Origin: Pseudonocardia sulfidoxydans NBRC 16205
Lineage (GTDB): Bacteria > Actinomycetota > Actinomycetes > Mycobacteriales > Pseudonocardiaceae
Direction: 5' to 3'
Assembly: GCF_007989085.1 (NCBI RefSeq)
Contig: NZ_BJVJ01000004.1
Location: 1-64,000 of the forward strand
DNA length: 64,000 bases
Every line of letters starts with the position of its first letter. Position 1 is the first letter of the stretch. The translations under genes were made by a program, and so were the position numbers. This document shows positions 20,251 through 28,695 of this stretch, one piece after another. Under the pieces are notes generated by a model that was not told where the DNA came from, did not search any database, and saw only the letters and a program-made list of their open reading frames with translations.

Positions 20251-21333
20251 ATGACGAACGAGCCCGCACCCGTGCGGCGTCCGCCGCTGCAACGCCCGCT
20301 CGTCCTCACGCTGGCGCTGCTGCTCGCCGCGGTCGCGGGCGGGGTCGTCGGGGGCTTCGTCGTTCGGGCGACGTCCGGTCCCGCGACCGCCTGCGACGCG
20401 CGCCGGGTGTCCGACGTGGGGATGCCGTCGGTCGTGACGCTCGTGGTGACGATGCCTTCGGGCGCTCCGGGCGGGTCGGGCTCGGGGGAGATCGTGCGCA
20501 CGGGGGGCTACGTGCTGACCAACGACCATGTCGTGTCGGCCGGGGCGGGCGGCGGCTCGGTGCAGATCCTCTACAGCAACGGGGCATCCGCGCCGGCGCG
20601 GATCGTGGGCCGTGACCCGCTCACCGACCTGGCGGTGGTGCAGGCGAACGGCGACTCCGGGCTGCCGGTGATCCAGGTCGGGCGCTCGCAGGACCTCGTC
20701 GTCGGCCAGCCGGTCGTCGCCCTCGGCGCGCCGCTGGGCCTGGCGGGGACGGTGACGGCGGGCATCGTCAGCGCGCTCGACCGGCAGATGCAGCTTCCCG
20801 CGGACGCGGGCGGCACGGCCCACCTCTTCAACGCCGTGCAGACCGACGCGGCGATCAACCCCGGCAACAGCGGCGGCGCGCTGGTGGACTGTGAGGCCCG
20901 GCTCGTCGGGATCAACACCGCGATCGCCACCGTGCCGAACGAGGCGGGCCAGGCCGGCGGCGGAAGTGTGGGTCTGGGCTTCGCGATCGGTGCCGACGTC
21001 GCGATGCCGATCGCCGACGAGCTGATCGAGACGGGCACCGTCACCCACTACACGGTCGGGCTGACCTTGCGTGCGGTGCCGCCGGGGCTCGCCGAGCGGA
21101 TCGGGCTGCCGGCGGGGCTCGCCGTCGTCTCGGTCGCCGCGGGGAGCCCCGCGGCGCAGGCGGGTATTGCGGTGGGCGACATCGTCACGGGCATCGCGGG
21201 CAGCCCCGCCGTCAGCGCCGACCAGTTGACCGTCGCCGAGTTGCAGGTCCGCGCGGGGCAGCCCGACGTCAGCCTCACGTACCGGTCGGGGGGGACGGAG
21301 CGGACGGTCGCACTGACCGCCACCCGGGAGTGA
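20251..21333 (+). CDS. membrane-anchored HtrA-like serine protease with PDZ domain
   Basis: A 360-residue trypsin-like protease. One TM segment (about 17-39) leaves the rest outside. The catalytic triad is His93 (TNDHVV), Asp126 (DPLTDLAVV) and Ser207 (NPGNSGGA). A PDZ domain follows at about 265-350 (LAVVSVAAGSPAAQAGI). It probably does envelope protein quality control or regulated proteolysis, as for actinobacterial PepD/HtrA proteins. A short spacer separates it from the M16 pair downstream. Confidence 0.9.
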   Translation: MTNEPAPVRRPPLQRPLVLTLALLLAAVAGGVVGGFVVRATSGPATACDARRVSDVGMPSVVTLVVTMPSGAPGGSGSGEIVRTGGYVLTNDHVVSAGAGGGSVQILYSNGASAPARIVGRDPLTDLAVVQANGDSGLPVIQVGRSQDLVVGQPVVALGAPLGLAGTVTAGIVSALDRQMQLPADAGGTAHLFNAVQTDAAINPGNSGGALVDCEARLVGINTAIATVPNEAGQAGGGSVGLGFAIGADVAMPIADELIETGTVTHYTVGLTLRAVPPGLAERIGLPAGLAVVSVAAGSPAAQAGIAVGDIVTGIAGSPAVSADQLTVAELQVRAGQPDVSLTYRSGGTERTVALTATRE

Positions 21334-21369
21334 CGGCGCGTGTCGGGGTCGAGGGTTAGGGTCAGCCTC

Positions 21370-22659
21370 GTGTCGATCGAACTCCACCGCGCGACGCTGC
21401 CCAACGGGCTGCGTGTGCTGCTCGTCCCCGATCCCGCGACGCCGGTCGTCGGGGTTGCCGTGCACGTCGACGTCGGGTTCCGCTCGGAACCGGAGGGGCG
21501 CACCGGGTTCGCGCACCTGTTCGAGCACCTGATGTTCCAGGGCAGCGAGAGCCTGGAGAAGCTGGCGCACTTCCGCCACGTCCAGGGCTCCGGCGGTGTG
21601 TTCAACGGCTCGACCCACCAGGACTACACCGACTACTTCGAGGTCCTCCCGGCGGCGGCGCTCGAGCGGGCGTTGTTCCTCGAGGCCGACCGGTTGCGCG
21701 CGCCCAAGCTCACCGAGGAGAACCTGCGCAACCAGGTCGACGTCGTCAAGGAGGAGATCCGGCTCAACGTGCTCAACCGGCCCTACGGCGGGTTCCCCTG
21801 GATCCTGCTGCCGCCGGTCCTCTACGACACGTTCCCCAACGCGCACAACGGTTACGGCGACTTCTCCGAGCTGGAGCAAGCGAGCCTCGACGACGCGGCG
21901 GGCTTCTTCGACACCTTCTACGCGCCGGGCAACGCCCAGCTGACGGTGGCCGGCCCGATCGACGTCGACACCACGATGGCATTGGTGGACAAGCACTTCG
22001 GCGACATCCCGGCCCGTCCGACGCCGGTGCGGCCGAGCTTCGCCGAGCCGCTGCCGGGTGCGGAGCGCCGCCAGGCGGTGCCGGACGCGCACGCGCCGCT
22101 GCCCGCGCTGGCGATGGGCTTCCGGATGCCCGACCCGGCAACGGATCTCGACGGCTATCTCGCGCACGTCCTGCTGGCGTCGGTGCTGGGCGACGGCGAG
22201 GCGGCCCGGCTGGAGCGCCGGCTCGTGCACGCCGACGGGCTGGTCACCGACGTGTCGGCGAGCGCCGGGCTGATGGGCTCGCTCGACGCGCGTGACCCCG
22301 ACACCTTCACCGTCACCGCGGTGCACCCGGCGGCGGTCGAGCCCGACCGGGTCGTCGGGGCGGTCGACGAGGAGCTGGAGAAGCTGGCGGCGACGCCGCC
22401 GAGCCCCGACGAGCTGGCACGGCAGGTGGCGCGCTGGTCGGCCGCGCTGCACCAGGAGAACGACCGCGTGATGTACCGGATGCTCGGCCTGGGCGCGCGT
22501 GAGCTGCTCTACGGCCGCGCCGAGATCACCCTGGAGCTGACCGACCGGCTCGCCGCGCTGACCCCTGCCCAGGTCGCGGGGGCCGCGGGCGCGCTGCGGG
22601 GCGCCGGCCGCGGCGTGCTGCTGGTCGAGCCCGCAACCCAGCAGGAGGACGACGCGTGA
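21370..22659 (+). CDS. M16 zinc peptidase, catalytic subunit
   Basis: A 429-residue member of the M16 (pitrilysin/processing peptidase) family. The inverted zinc motif HLFEH is at 49-53 with the downstream Glu in NQVDVVKEEI. GTG 21370 is preferred over the GTG at 21340 because homology to the family begins almost immediately. Its stop overlaps the start of the second M16 gene (GTGA). The two presumably form a heterodimer like mitochondrial processing peptidase; substrates are unknown. Confidence 0.9.
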   Translation: MSIELHRATLPNGLRVLLVPDPATPVVGVAVHVDVGFRSEPEGRTGFAHLFEHLMFQGSESLEKLAHFRHVQGSGGVFNGSTHQDYTDYFEVLPAAALERALFLEADRLRAPKLTEENLRNQVDVVKEEIRLNVLNRPYGGFPWILLPPVLYDTFPNAHNGYGDFSELEQASLDDAAGFFDTFYAPGNAQLTVAGPIDVDTTMALVDKHFGDIPARPTPVRPSFAEPLPGAERRQAVPDAHAPLPALAMGFRMPDPATDLDGYLAHVLLASVLGDGEAARLERRLVHADGLVTDVSASAGLMGSLDARDPDTFTVTAVHPAAVEPDRVVGAVDEELEKLAATPPSPDELARQVARWSAALHQENDRVMYRMLGLGARELLYGRAEITLELTDRLAALTPAQVAGAAGALRGAGRGVLLVEPATQQEDDA

Positions 22660-24029
22660 CCGCCGTGACGACGCACCGCACCGCCGAGGAGATCGGCCGC
22701 ACCGCCGCCGGGCCGCGGGCACTGCCCGCTCTCGGTGAGACGCGCGAGGTGCCGCTGCCCGACGTCGTCGAGCGGACGCTGCCGAACGGGCTGCGGGTGC
22801 TGGCCGCGCACCGGCCAGGTGTGCCGATGGTCGAGGTGCGCATGCGTGTGCCGTTCGCGGGGCGCACGCCGGACCACCCGGCGGTGGGGGAGCTGTTGTC
22901 GTCGACGCTGCTCACCGGCACCGCGAGCCGCGACCGCGTCGAGATCGACGACGAACTGGCCGCCGTGGGCGCCGACCTGGGCGTGAGCGTCGACCCCGAG
23001 CGGTTGTCCGTCGGCGGGTCGGGCCTGGCCGACGGGCTGCCGCGGGTGCTGGGCGTCCTCGCCGACGTCCTCACCTCGGCCACGCACCCCGACGGTGAGG
23101 TGGCGCGCGAGCGGGAGCGGCTGGCCGAGCGGATCGCGGTGGCCCGCGCGCAGCCGCGGACGATCGCGCGGGAGGCGTTGCAGCGCAAGCGGTTCGGCGA
23201 CCACCCGATCACCAGGGAGATGCCGGGGGCCGAGGAGGTCGCCGCCGTCACCGCCGAGCAGGTCCGCGCGCTGCAGGCCGCGTCGCTGGTCCCGGGCGGG
23301 GCGATCCTGACCCTCGTCGGCGACATCGACCCGGAGACGGCGATCGCGCAGGTCGGCGAGGCGCTGGCCGGCTGGACGGCCGACCACGACGCCTACGAGC
23401 TCGACGCGCCGCCGCTGCCCGCCCCGGGCGACCTGCTGCTGGTGCACCGGCCGGGGTCGGTGCAGTCGCAGCTGCGCCTGTCGGGCCGGGCGCTGCGCCG
23501 CGACGACGACGGCTACGCCGCGCTGCAGCTGGCCAACCTCGTGTTCGGCGGCTACTTCTCGTCGCGCTGGATGGAGAACATCCGCGAGGACAAGGGCTAC
23601 ACCTACGGCGCCCACTCGGGGATGGAGTTCGTGCCGGGCGGGTCGCTGCTGGGGGTGGAGACCGACGTCGCCAGCGACGTCACGGCCGCCGCGCTGCTGG
23701 AGACCCGCTACGAGCTGGGCCGGATGGTCGCGGTGCCGCCGACGCCCGAGGAGGTCGAGGCGGCCCGCGCGTACGCGATCGGCTCGCTGCTGATCTCGCT
23801 CGACAGCCAGGGCGGACTCGCCGGGACGCTCACCTCGCTGGCCGCCGACGGTCTCGACGTCGACTGGCTGCGGGCCCATCCCGGGAGGCTCACGGCGGTG
23901 ACCGCCGACGAGGTGGCCGCGGCGGCGCTGGCGTTCTTCGCGCCGTCGACGTTCACCGGGGTGGTGGTGGGCGACGCCGACGTCATCGGCGACAGCGTCC
24001 GCGCGCTCGGCGGGATCACCGGCCCGTGA
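22656..24029 (+). CDS. M16 peptidase-like partner subunit, non-catalytic
   Basis: A 457-residue M16-fold protein lacking the HxxEH zinc motif; the equivalent region reads TPDHPAVGELLSSTLLTG. It retains the substrate-binding Arg/Tyr stretch DKGYTYGAHSGM. It is coupled by four-base overlaps to the catalytic subunit upstream and to nudC downstream, so the three are one operon. The inactive subunit probably completes the substrate chamber. Confidence 0.88.
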   Translation: MTAVTTHRTAEEIGRTAAGPRALPALGETREVPLPDVVERTLPNGLRVLAAHRPGVPMVEVRMRVPFAGRTPDHPAVGELLSSTLLTGTASRDRVEIDDELAAVGADLGVSVDPERLSVGGSGLADGLPRVLGVLADVLTSATHPDGEVARERERLAERIAVARAQPRTIAREALQRKRFGDHPITREMPGAEEVAAVTAEQVRALQAASLVPGGAILTLVGDIDPETAIAQVGEALAGWTADHDAYELDAPPLPAPGDLLLVHRPGSVQSQLRLSGRALRRDDDGYAALQLANLVFGGYFSSRWMENIREDKGYTYGAHSGMEFVPGGSLLGVETDVASDVTAAALLETRYELGRMVAVPPTPEEVEAARAYAIGSLLISLDSQGGLAGTLTSLAADGLDVDWLRAHPGRLTAVTADEVAAAALAFFAPSTFTGVVVGDADVIGDSVRALGGITGP

Positions 24030-25024
24030 GCACCGGTTTCGAGCTTCCGCACCCGCCGGTCCTGTCCCGGGCCGCCGCGCTGCGCGACGAGCCGCTGCGC
24101 ACCGACACGGCGCGCCAGCTGGCGGGCTGGTCGTCGGCGCGGATCGTGGTCGTCGACGACAAGGGCCGCACCCCGGTCAGCTGGGACTCTGCACCCGAGG
24201 CCGTGTTCCGCGAGGGCGACGCGGCGGCGTGGGACGCCGCCGCGGGCTCGGGGGTGACGCTGCGGACGCGACCGTCCGCGGGTGACGCCCCGCCGGAGGG
24301 CGCGGTCCTGCTGGGCGAGGCCGAGGGCGTCGCCTACTGGGCGGTGCGCGGCCGGCCCGACCTCGTGGCGGGCGACGACCCGGCCGAGTGGGCCGACCTG
24401 CGGGCCGTGGGCGCGGAGCTCGACGCGCTCGGCGCCGGCCTGCTCACCACGGCGGTGGCGTCGCTGAGCTGGCACGACAACGCCCGCTTCTGCGCGCGCG
24501 ACGGGTCGCCGACCCACACCCACAACGGCGGCTGGGTCCGGCGCTGCGAGGCCAACGGCCACGAGGAGTACCCGCGCACCGACCCGGCGGTGATCTGCCT
24601 GGTGCACGACGGCGCCGACCGCGTGCTGCTGGCACGCCAGCCGGTGTGGCCGCCCGGCCGGTTCTCGGTGTTGGCGGGTTTCGTCGAGGCGGGGGAGTCG
24701 CTGGAGGCGTGCGTCGCCCGGGAGATCGCCGAGGAGGTGGGTGTCGTCGTCACCGACATCGGCTACCTGGGCAGCCAGGCGTGGCCGTTCCCACGGTCGC
24801 TGATGGTGGGGTTCCAGGCGGTCGCCGATCCGGCGCAGCCGCTGGTGCCCGCGGACGGCGAGATCGAGGACGCGGTGTGGGTCACCCGCGAGGAGCTGCG
24901 CGAGGGCCTGTCACGGGGCGACTGGGCGGGCAGCCCCGACGTCGGGGACCGCAGGGTCGTGCTGCTGCCGGGCCGGGTGTCGATCGCGCGCTCGATGCTG
25001 GAGGCGTGGGCGGCGCGGGACTGA
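24026..25024 (+). CDS. nudC: NAD+ diphosphatase NudC
   Basis: A 332-residue Nudix hydrolase that cleaves NADH/NAD+ to NMN and AMP and can remove NAD caps from RNA. The Nudix box runs GFVEAGESLEACVAREIAEEVG (G-x5-E-x7-REUxEExG). The family-specific SQPWPFPxS motif appears as SQAWPFPRS. The usual zinc ribbon is degenerate: only Cys residues in FCARDG and RRCEANG remain of the four. Start GTG overlaps the M16 stop. Gene order with mrx1 and uvrD2 matches mycobacteria. Confidence 0.93.
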   Translation: MSTGFELPHPPVLSRAAALRDEPLRTDTARQLAGWSSARIVVVDDKGRTPVSWDSAPEAVFREGDAAAWDAAAGSGVTLRTRPSAGDAPPEGAVLLGEAEGVAYWAVRGRPDLVAGDDPAEWADLRAVGAELDALGAGLLTTAVASLSWHDNARFCARDGSPTHTHNGGWVRRCEANGHEEYPRTDPAVICLVHDGADRVLLARQPVWPPGRFSVLAGFVEAGESLEACVAREIAEEVGVVVTDIGYLGSQAWPFPRSLMVGFQAVADPAQPLVPADGEIEDAVWVTREELREGLSRGDWAGSPDVGDRRVVLLPGRVSIARSMLEAWAARD

Positions 25025-25046
25025 GCACGCGCCGCCGCGCCGCGGC

Positions 25047-25068
25047 GTGCCGGTCAGGCGGCCGGCAC
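25047..25068. terminator. possible terminator hairpin between nudC and mrx1
   Basis: GTGCCGG and CCGGCAC arms around an 8-base loop, between the convergent nudC and mrx1 genes. It contains the mrx1 stop codon. No T-run follows, so termination is only a possibility. Confidence 0.35.
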
Positions 25069-25302
25069 GTCCAACTTGGCCTTGACCTGCGCCAGCGACG
25101 GGTTGGTCGCGGTGGTCTCGTCCGGGAACAGGATCGTGGGGACGGTACGGTTGCCGCCGTTGACACCTTCGACGAAGCGCGCGGCGTCGGCGTTGCGCTC
25201 GATGTCGATCTCCTTGTACTCGATGCCCGACTCGTCGAGCTGCAGCTTGAGGCGGCGGCAGTAACCGCACCACTGGGTGGAGTACATCGTCAGCTGGGCC
25301 AT
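25054..25302 (-). CDS. mrx1: mycoredoxin (glutaredoxin-fold, mycothiol-dependent)
   Basis: An 82-residue glutaredoxin-fold protein with active site WCGYC (11-15) and the cis-Pro segment NRTVPTILF (51-59). Mycoredoxin-1 reduces mycothiolated proteins in actinobacteria; the CGYC motif, size and position between nudC and uvrD2 identify it. It acts in the cytoplasm. It is divergent from uvrD2 and convergent with nudC. Confidence 0.93.
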   Translation of the reverse strand: MAQLTMYSTQWCGYCRRLKLQLDESGIEYKEIDIERNADAARFVEGVNGGNRTVPTILFPDETTATNPSLAQVKAKLDVPAA

Positions 25303-25396
25303 GCCCTGGTCAACAGCGCGTCCGCGACATTGCTTCCGTCCGTCCCCTGTGCCCCGCCTCACCGCCCCGCCGGAGCTGTCGGGGCTCTTTGCGAGG

Positions 25397-27451
25397 ATGG
25401 CCGACGTGACCGCTGATCCGTTGCACGCACTCGACGAGGAGCAGCTGGCGGCGGTCACCGCTCCGCGCGGTCCGGTCTGTGTGCTCGCGGGCGCGGGCAC
25501 GGGCAAGACGCGGACGATCACGCGGCGGATCGCGCACCTCGTCGGCACCGGGCACGTGGCGCCGGGGCAGGTCCTCGCGGTCACGTTCACCGCGCGGGCG
25601 GCGGGGGAGCTGCGCACCCGGCTGCGGGCGCTGGGCGCGGGTGGGGTGCAGGCGCGCACGTTCCACGCGGCGGCGTTGCGGCAGCTGCGCTACTTCTGGC
25701 CGCGGGTCGTCGGCGACCGGCAGTGGCAGCTGATCGAGCACAAGCTGCGCGCCGTCGGGCAGGCCGCGGTGCGGGCGAAGGCGGGCACCGACCAGGACTC
25801 GGTGCGCGATTTGACGACCGAGATCGAGTGGGCCAAGTCGAGCCTGATCACCCCGGCCGAGTACCCGGCGGCGGTGGCCCGGCTGCGCCGCGACACCCCC
25901 GGTCCGGCCGAGCAGGTCGCCGCGGTCTACGCGCAGTACGAGGAGCTGAAGAACCGGGCCGAGATGCTCGACTTCGACGACCTGCTGCTGCACACGGCGG
26001 CCGCGTTGGAGGAGCACGCGGTCGTCGCCGAGGAGTTCCGCGACCGGTACCGCTGCTTCGTCGTCGACGAGTACCAGGACGTCACGGCCCTGCAGCAGCG
26101 GGTGCTCGACGCGTGGCTGGGCGACCGGGACGACCTGACCGTCGTCGGCGACGCCAACCAGACGATCTACACGTTCGCGGGGGCGACGCCGAGGCACCTG
26201 CTGGAGTTCCCGCGGCGGTTCCCCGAGGCCGTCGTGGTCCGGTTGCAGCGCGACTACCGGTCGACGCCGCAGGTCGTCGCCGCGGCGAACACGCTGATCT
26301 CGGCGACCCGCGGGCGCGTCGCCGGCTCGCGGCTGCGGCTGGAGGGGCAGCTGCCGCCCGGCCCGGACCCCGACTTCACCGAGCACGACGACGAGCCCGC
26401 CGAGGCCGCCGCCGTCGCCCGCCGCATCCGCAGGCTGATCGCCGACGGCACGCCCGCGGCCGAGGTCGCCGTCCTGTTCCGGATCAACGCCCAGTCGGAG
26501 GCCTACGAGCAGGCGCTGGCCGACGCGGGCATCCCGTTTCAGGTCCGCGGCGGCGAGCGGTTCTTCAGCCGGCCCGAGATCCGCCGCGCGGTGAGCGTGC
26601 TGCGGATGGCGGGGAACCGGGGTGGCGACGACCTGGTCGCGGCCGTCCGCACCCTGCTCGCCCCGGTCGGGCTGACCGACGAGCCGCCCGCGGGCGCGAG
26701 CGCCCGCACCCAGTGGGAGTCGCTGCTCGCGCTGGTGGGGCTGGCCGAGGAGCTCGTCGCGGTCCGCGAGGGCATCGACCTGCCGGCGTTCGTCGCCGAG
26801 CTCGAGACCCGCGCCGACGCCGCGCACCCGCCGACGGTCCAGGGCGTCACCCTCGCCTCGTTGCACGCGGCCAAGGGCCTGGAGTGGGACGTCGTGTTCC
26901 TCGTCGGGCTCGTCGACGGCACGCTGCCGATCCAGCACGCCGAGGGCGACGACGACGCGATCGAGGAGGAGCGCCGGCTGCTGTACGTCGGGATCACGCG
27001 GGCGCGGCGGGTGCTGGCGCTGTCGTGGGCGCTGACCCGGGCGCCGGGGAAGGGCCGTCAGCGCCGCCGCAGCCGGTTCCTGCACGGGCTCATCCCGGAC
27101 CACCACCCGGCGTCGCGAATCGCGGCCGACCGGTCGAGCGGCCACAAGCCGCGCTGCCGCGTGTGCGGCTCCCCGCTGCTGGGCGCCGAGGCGATGAAGA
27201 TGCGCCGCTGCGGCGACTGTCCGTCCGATGTGGACATGGAGCTGCTCGACAGGCTGCGCGCCTGGAGGGCTGCAGCGGCGAAGGAACAGCAGGTCCCGGC
27301 CTATGTCGTGTTCACCGACGCGACGCTCGCGGCCATCGCCGAGCACCGCCCGTCCGACGTCGCCGCGCTCGTCGGCATCCCCGGGATCGGGGCGCGCAAG
27401 CTCGACCGCTACGGCCCGGACGTCCTGGCCCTGGTCGCCGACCGGCGATGA
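25397..27451 (+). CDS. uvrD2: UvrD2-type superfamily I helicase with Zn finger and HRDC
   Basis: A 684-residue 3'-5' DNA helicase. Motor motifs are Walker A AGAGTGKT (31-38), VDEYQDVT (motif II), [15 protein letters not shown] (motif III), and [10 protein letters not shown]. After the motor comes a tetracysteine module (Cys587, 590, 605, 608) and a C-terminal HRDC domain (about 620-684, with [16 protein letters not shown]), the architecture of mycobacterial UvrD2. ATG 25397 is chosen; GTG 25406 is possible, with AGGATGG ahead of it. Confidence 0.94.
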   Translation: MADVTADPLHALDEEQLAAVTAPRGPVCVLAGAGTGKTRTITRRIAHLVGTGHVAPGQVLAVTFTARAAGELRTRLRALGAGGVQARTFHAAALRQLRYFWPRVVGDRQWQLIEHKLRAVGQAAVRAKAGTDQDSVRDLTTEIEWAKSSLITPAEYPAAVARLRRDTPGPAEQVAAVYAQYEELKNRAEMLDFDDLLLHTAAALEEHAVVAEEFRDRYRCFVVDEYQDVTALQQRVLDAWLGDRDDLTVVGDANQTIYTFAGATPRHLLEFPRRFPEAVVVRLQRDYRSTPQVVAAANTLISATRGRVAGSRLRLEGQLPPGPDPDFTEHDDEPAEAAAVARRIRRLIADGTPAAEVAVLFRINAQSEAYEQALADAGIPFQVRGGERFFSRPEIRRAVSVLRMAGNRGGDDLVAAVRTLLAPVGLTDEPPAGASARTQWESLLALVGLAEELVAVREGIDLPAFVAELETRADAAHPPTVQGVTLASLHAAKGLEWDVVFLVGLVDGTLPIQHAEGDDDAIEEERRLLYVGITRARRVLALSWALTRAPGKGRQRRRSRFLHGLIPDHHPASRIAADRSSGHKPRCRVCGSPLLGAEAMKMRRCGDCPSDVDMELLDRLRAWRAAAAKEQQVPAYVVFTDATLAAIAEHRPSDVAALVGIPGIGARKLDRYGPDVLALVADRR

Positions 27452-27465
27452 TTCTTCACGCAACC

Positions 27466-27506
27466 ATTTAAATAGGTTGTGCGCCCCGCGGGGGCGCTTC
27501 TACAGT
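27466..27506 (+). promoter_or_regulatory. whiB7 promoter with AT-rich WhiB7 box
   Basis: An AT-rich block ATTTAAATA (27466-27474) lies two bases before a -35 TTGTGC (27477-27482), an 18-base spacer, and a -10 TACAGT (27501-27506). WhiB7 is known to bind AT-rich DNA just upstream of the -35 together with SigA, including at its own promoter, so autoactivation is expected. The predicted transcript start near 27512 gives a leader of about 395 bases. Confidence 0.75.
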
Positions 27507-27569
27507 CGACGACACCGGCCGGGAGAACTCCCGCCGTCGGACCGCCTGGACGCGAGAAGGAGGTGCCCC

Positions 27570-27779
27570 GTGAACACGATCATGACGATCGGCGGCTTCG
27601 GCACCTCCGCCTGCACCGGCACCCGCATCAGTGGTGCCCGTCTGCGTGTCGCGGAGCAGGGCGTCGTCGCGCGAGCGTACCCGCAGCACCAGCTGCGCGT
27701 CGTGGATCGCGTCGTGCTGCCGGAGCTCGTCGACAACAGCACAGGTGTGTCCGCATCCGGGCGTCGCTTCCGAACGTAG
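27570..27779 (+). CDS. leader ORF upstream of whiB7
   Basis: A 69-codon ORF from GTG 27570 with a near-perfect ribosome-binding site (AAGGAGGTGCCCC). The peptide begins MNTIMTIGGFGTSACTGTR and is not a known enzyme. It ends 32 bases before the attenuator hairpin. In mycobacteria and Streptomyces, whiB7/wblC leaders carry translated upstream ORFs whose slowed translation under ribosome-targeting drugs relieves premature termination. The position fits that role; the mechanism here is inferred. Confidence 0.7.
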   Translation: MNTIMTIGGFGTSACTGTRISGARLRVAEQGVVARAYPQHQLRVVDRVVLPELVDNSTGVSASGRRFRT

Positions 27780-27811
27780 GTATCGACTCCCTCAGGCCGA
27801 GTCTCGTCGAC

Positions 27812-27854
27812 AAGGGCCGCGGAACCCACACACCTGGGCTCCGCGGCCCTTTTC
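27812..27854 (+). terminator. intrinsic terminator / attenuator in whiB7 leader
   Basis: Arms AAGGGCCGCGGA (27812-27823) and TCCGCGGCCCTT (27840-27851) with a further CCC/GGG pairing inside and a short TTTT at the end. It lies between the leader ORF and whiB7 in the sense orientation. A weaker alternative hairpin (GACTC/GAGTC, 27785-27803) precedes it and could take part in switching. Confidence 0.85.
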
Positions 27855-27906
27855 GTTGTGTCACAAAGAAATTCGAACCGATCACATCTCTCACCAGGAG
27901 GTAGTG

Positions 27907-28284
27907 GTGCTAGTGAGATCAGCTCCGTCGGACACCGGAGCGGTCACCTCCGACCTGGCAGGCGGCGACACCGCCTCCGGCGTCGGGATGCTGTTGGACG
28001 CGGCCCCGGCCGCGGGTCTGGACCTGCCCTGCCGTTCCGGCGACGCGGACCTCTGGTTCGCCGAGTCGCCGCTGCAGCTGGAGCAGGCCAAGACGTTGTG
28101 CGGCGGGTGTCCGATCCAGGCCGAGTGCCTGGCCGGTGCGAAGAGCCGTGAGGAGCCCTGGGGGGTCTGGGGCGGGGAGATCTTCGAGCGTGGCGCGGTC
28201 ATCCCGCGCAAGCGCCCGAGGGGCCGCCCCCGCAAGACCGACCTGGAGCGCGACCGCACGTTCTACGCGGCCGTCGGCGCCTGA
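27907..28284 (+). CDS. whiB7: WhiB7 iron-sulfur transcription factor
   Basis: A 125-residue WhiB-family regulator. The 4Fe-4S cysteines are 42, 65, 68 and 74 (C...CxxCx5C), the beta-turn is GVWGG (86-90), and the C-terminal AT-hook is RGRPRK (105-110), diagnostic of WhiB7. It binds SigA and activates intrinsic antibiotic-resistance genes. GTG 27907 follows AGGAGGT by four bases; nearby GTG codons (27904, 27913) are alternatives. Position after uvrD2 matches mycobacteria. Expression is probably controlled by autoactivation plus the upstream attenuator. Confidence 0.95.
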   Translation: MLVRSAPSDTGAVTSDLAGGDTASGVGMLLDAAPAAGLDLPCRSGDADLWFAESPLQLEQAKTLCGGCPIQAECLAGAKSREEPWGVWGGEIFERGAVIPRKRPRGRPRKTDLERDRTFYAAVGA

Positions 28285-28336
28285 CCGAACACCTCGTACG
28301 ACCCCCGCACCCCCCGATCACAGAGGAGAAGCCGAG

Positions 28337-28597
28337 ATGAACGACCTCCAGCCGGCAGCCGCCGTGTCCCCACAGCCCGTGACCGACCCCCGGCGACCGG
28401 CCGGAACCACAGAGGGAACCACGATGCTGATCCACGAAGCCCTGGCTCGATCGCGAAGGCAGGAGGCAGAGGAGCAAGCCCGCCGTCACCGGCTGGTACG
28501 TTCCGTCGCCGCGGGCCGACGCTGGGCGAAGCTGGCTCGATACGCCGAGCAGCGCGCCCGGCGCAGCGCAGAACGCGCCCGCGCCGCCGCCTGCTGA
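28337..28597 (+). CDS. small basic protein following whiB7
   Basis: An 86-residue protein starting at ATG 28337 behind GAGGAG. The N-terminal 30 residues are Pro/Ala-rich; from Met30 (MLIHEALARSRRQEAEEQARRH) it is a highly charged, Arg-rich helix. It might instead start at ATG 28424. No known domain. Similar short Arg-rich ORFs occur widely in actinobacteria, but I cannot assign a function. The convergent hairpin terminator follows. Confidence 0.6.
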   Translation: MNDLQPAAAVSPQPVTDPRRPAGTTEGTTMLIHEALARSRRQEAEEQARRHRLVRSVAAGRRWAKLARYAEQRARRSAERARAAAC

Positions 28598-28641
28598 CCC
28601 GCGGGCCCACCGCGCTCCTGCTACCGGCGCGGTGATGCGAC

Positions 28642-28681
28642 GACGCCCGCCCTCACGACCATCCGGTCGGGGGCGGGCGTC
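28642..28681. terminator. bidirectional terminator hairpin
   Basis: Perfect 11-bp arms (GACGCCCGCCC and GGGCGGGCGTC) with an inner CGACC/GGTCG stem, in the gap between the convergent small basic protein gene and the ABC1 kinase gene. GC-rich and without a T-run, as is common in this group. Confidence 0.7.
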
Positions 28682-28695
28682 GACACGTCCTGGGG

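Noticed and set aside
18460-22722. 1420-codon open frame on the minus strand opposite proA, the protease and the M16 gene
   Set aside because: Antisense shadow produced by high third-position G+C; no domain, and four well-supported genes occupy the other strand.
25310-27463. 717-codon minus-strand frame opposite uvrD2
   Set aside because: Shadow of uvrD2, whose motifs are complete on the plus strand.
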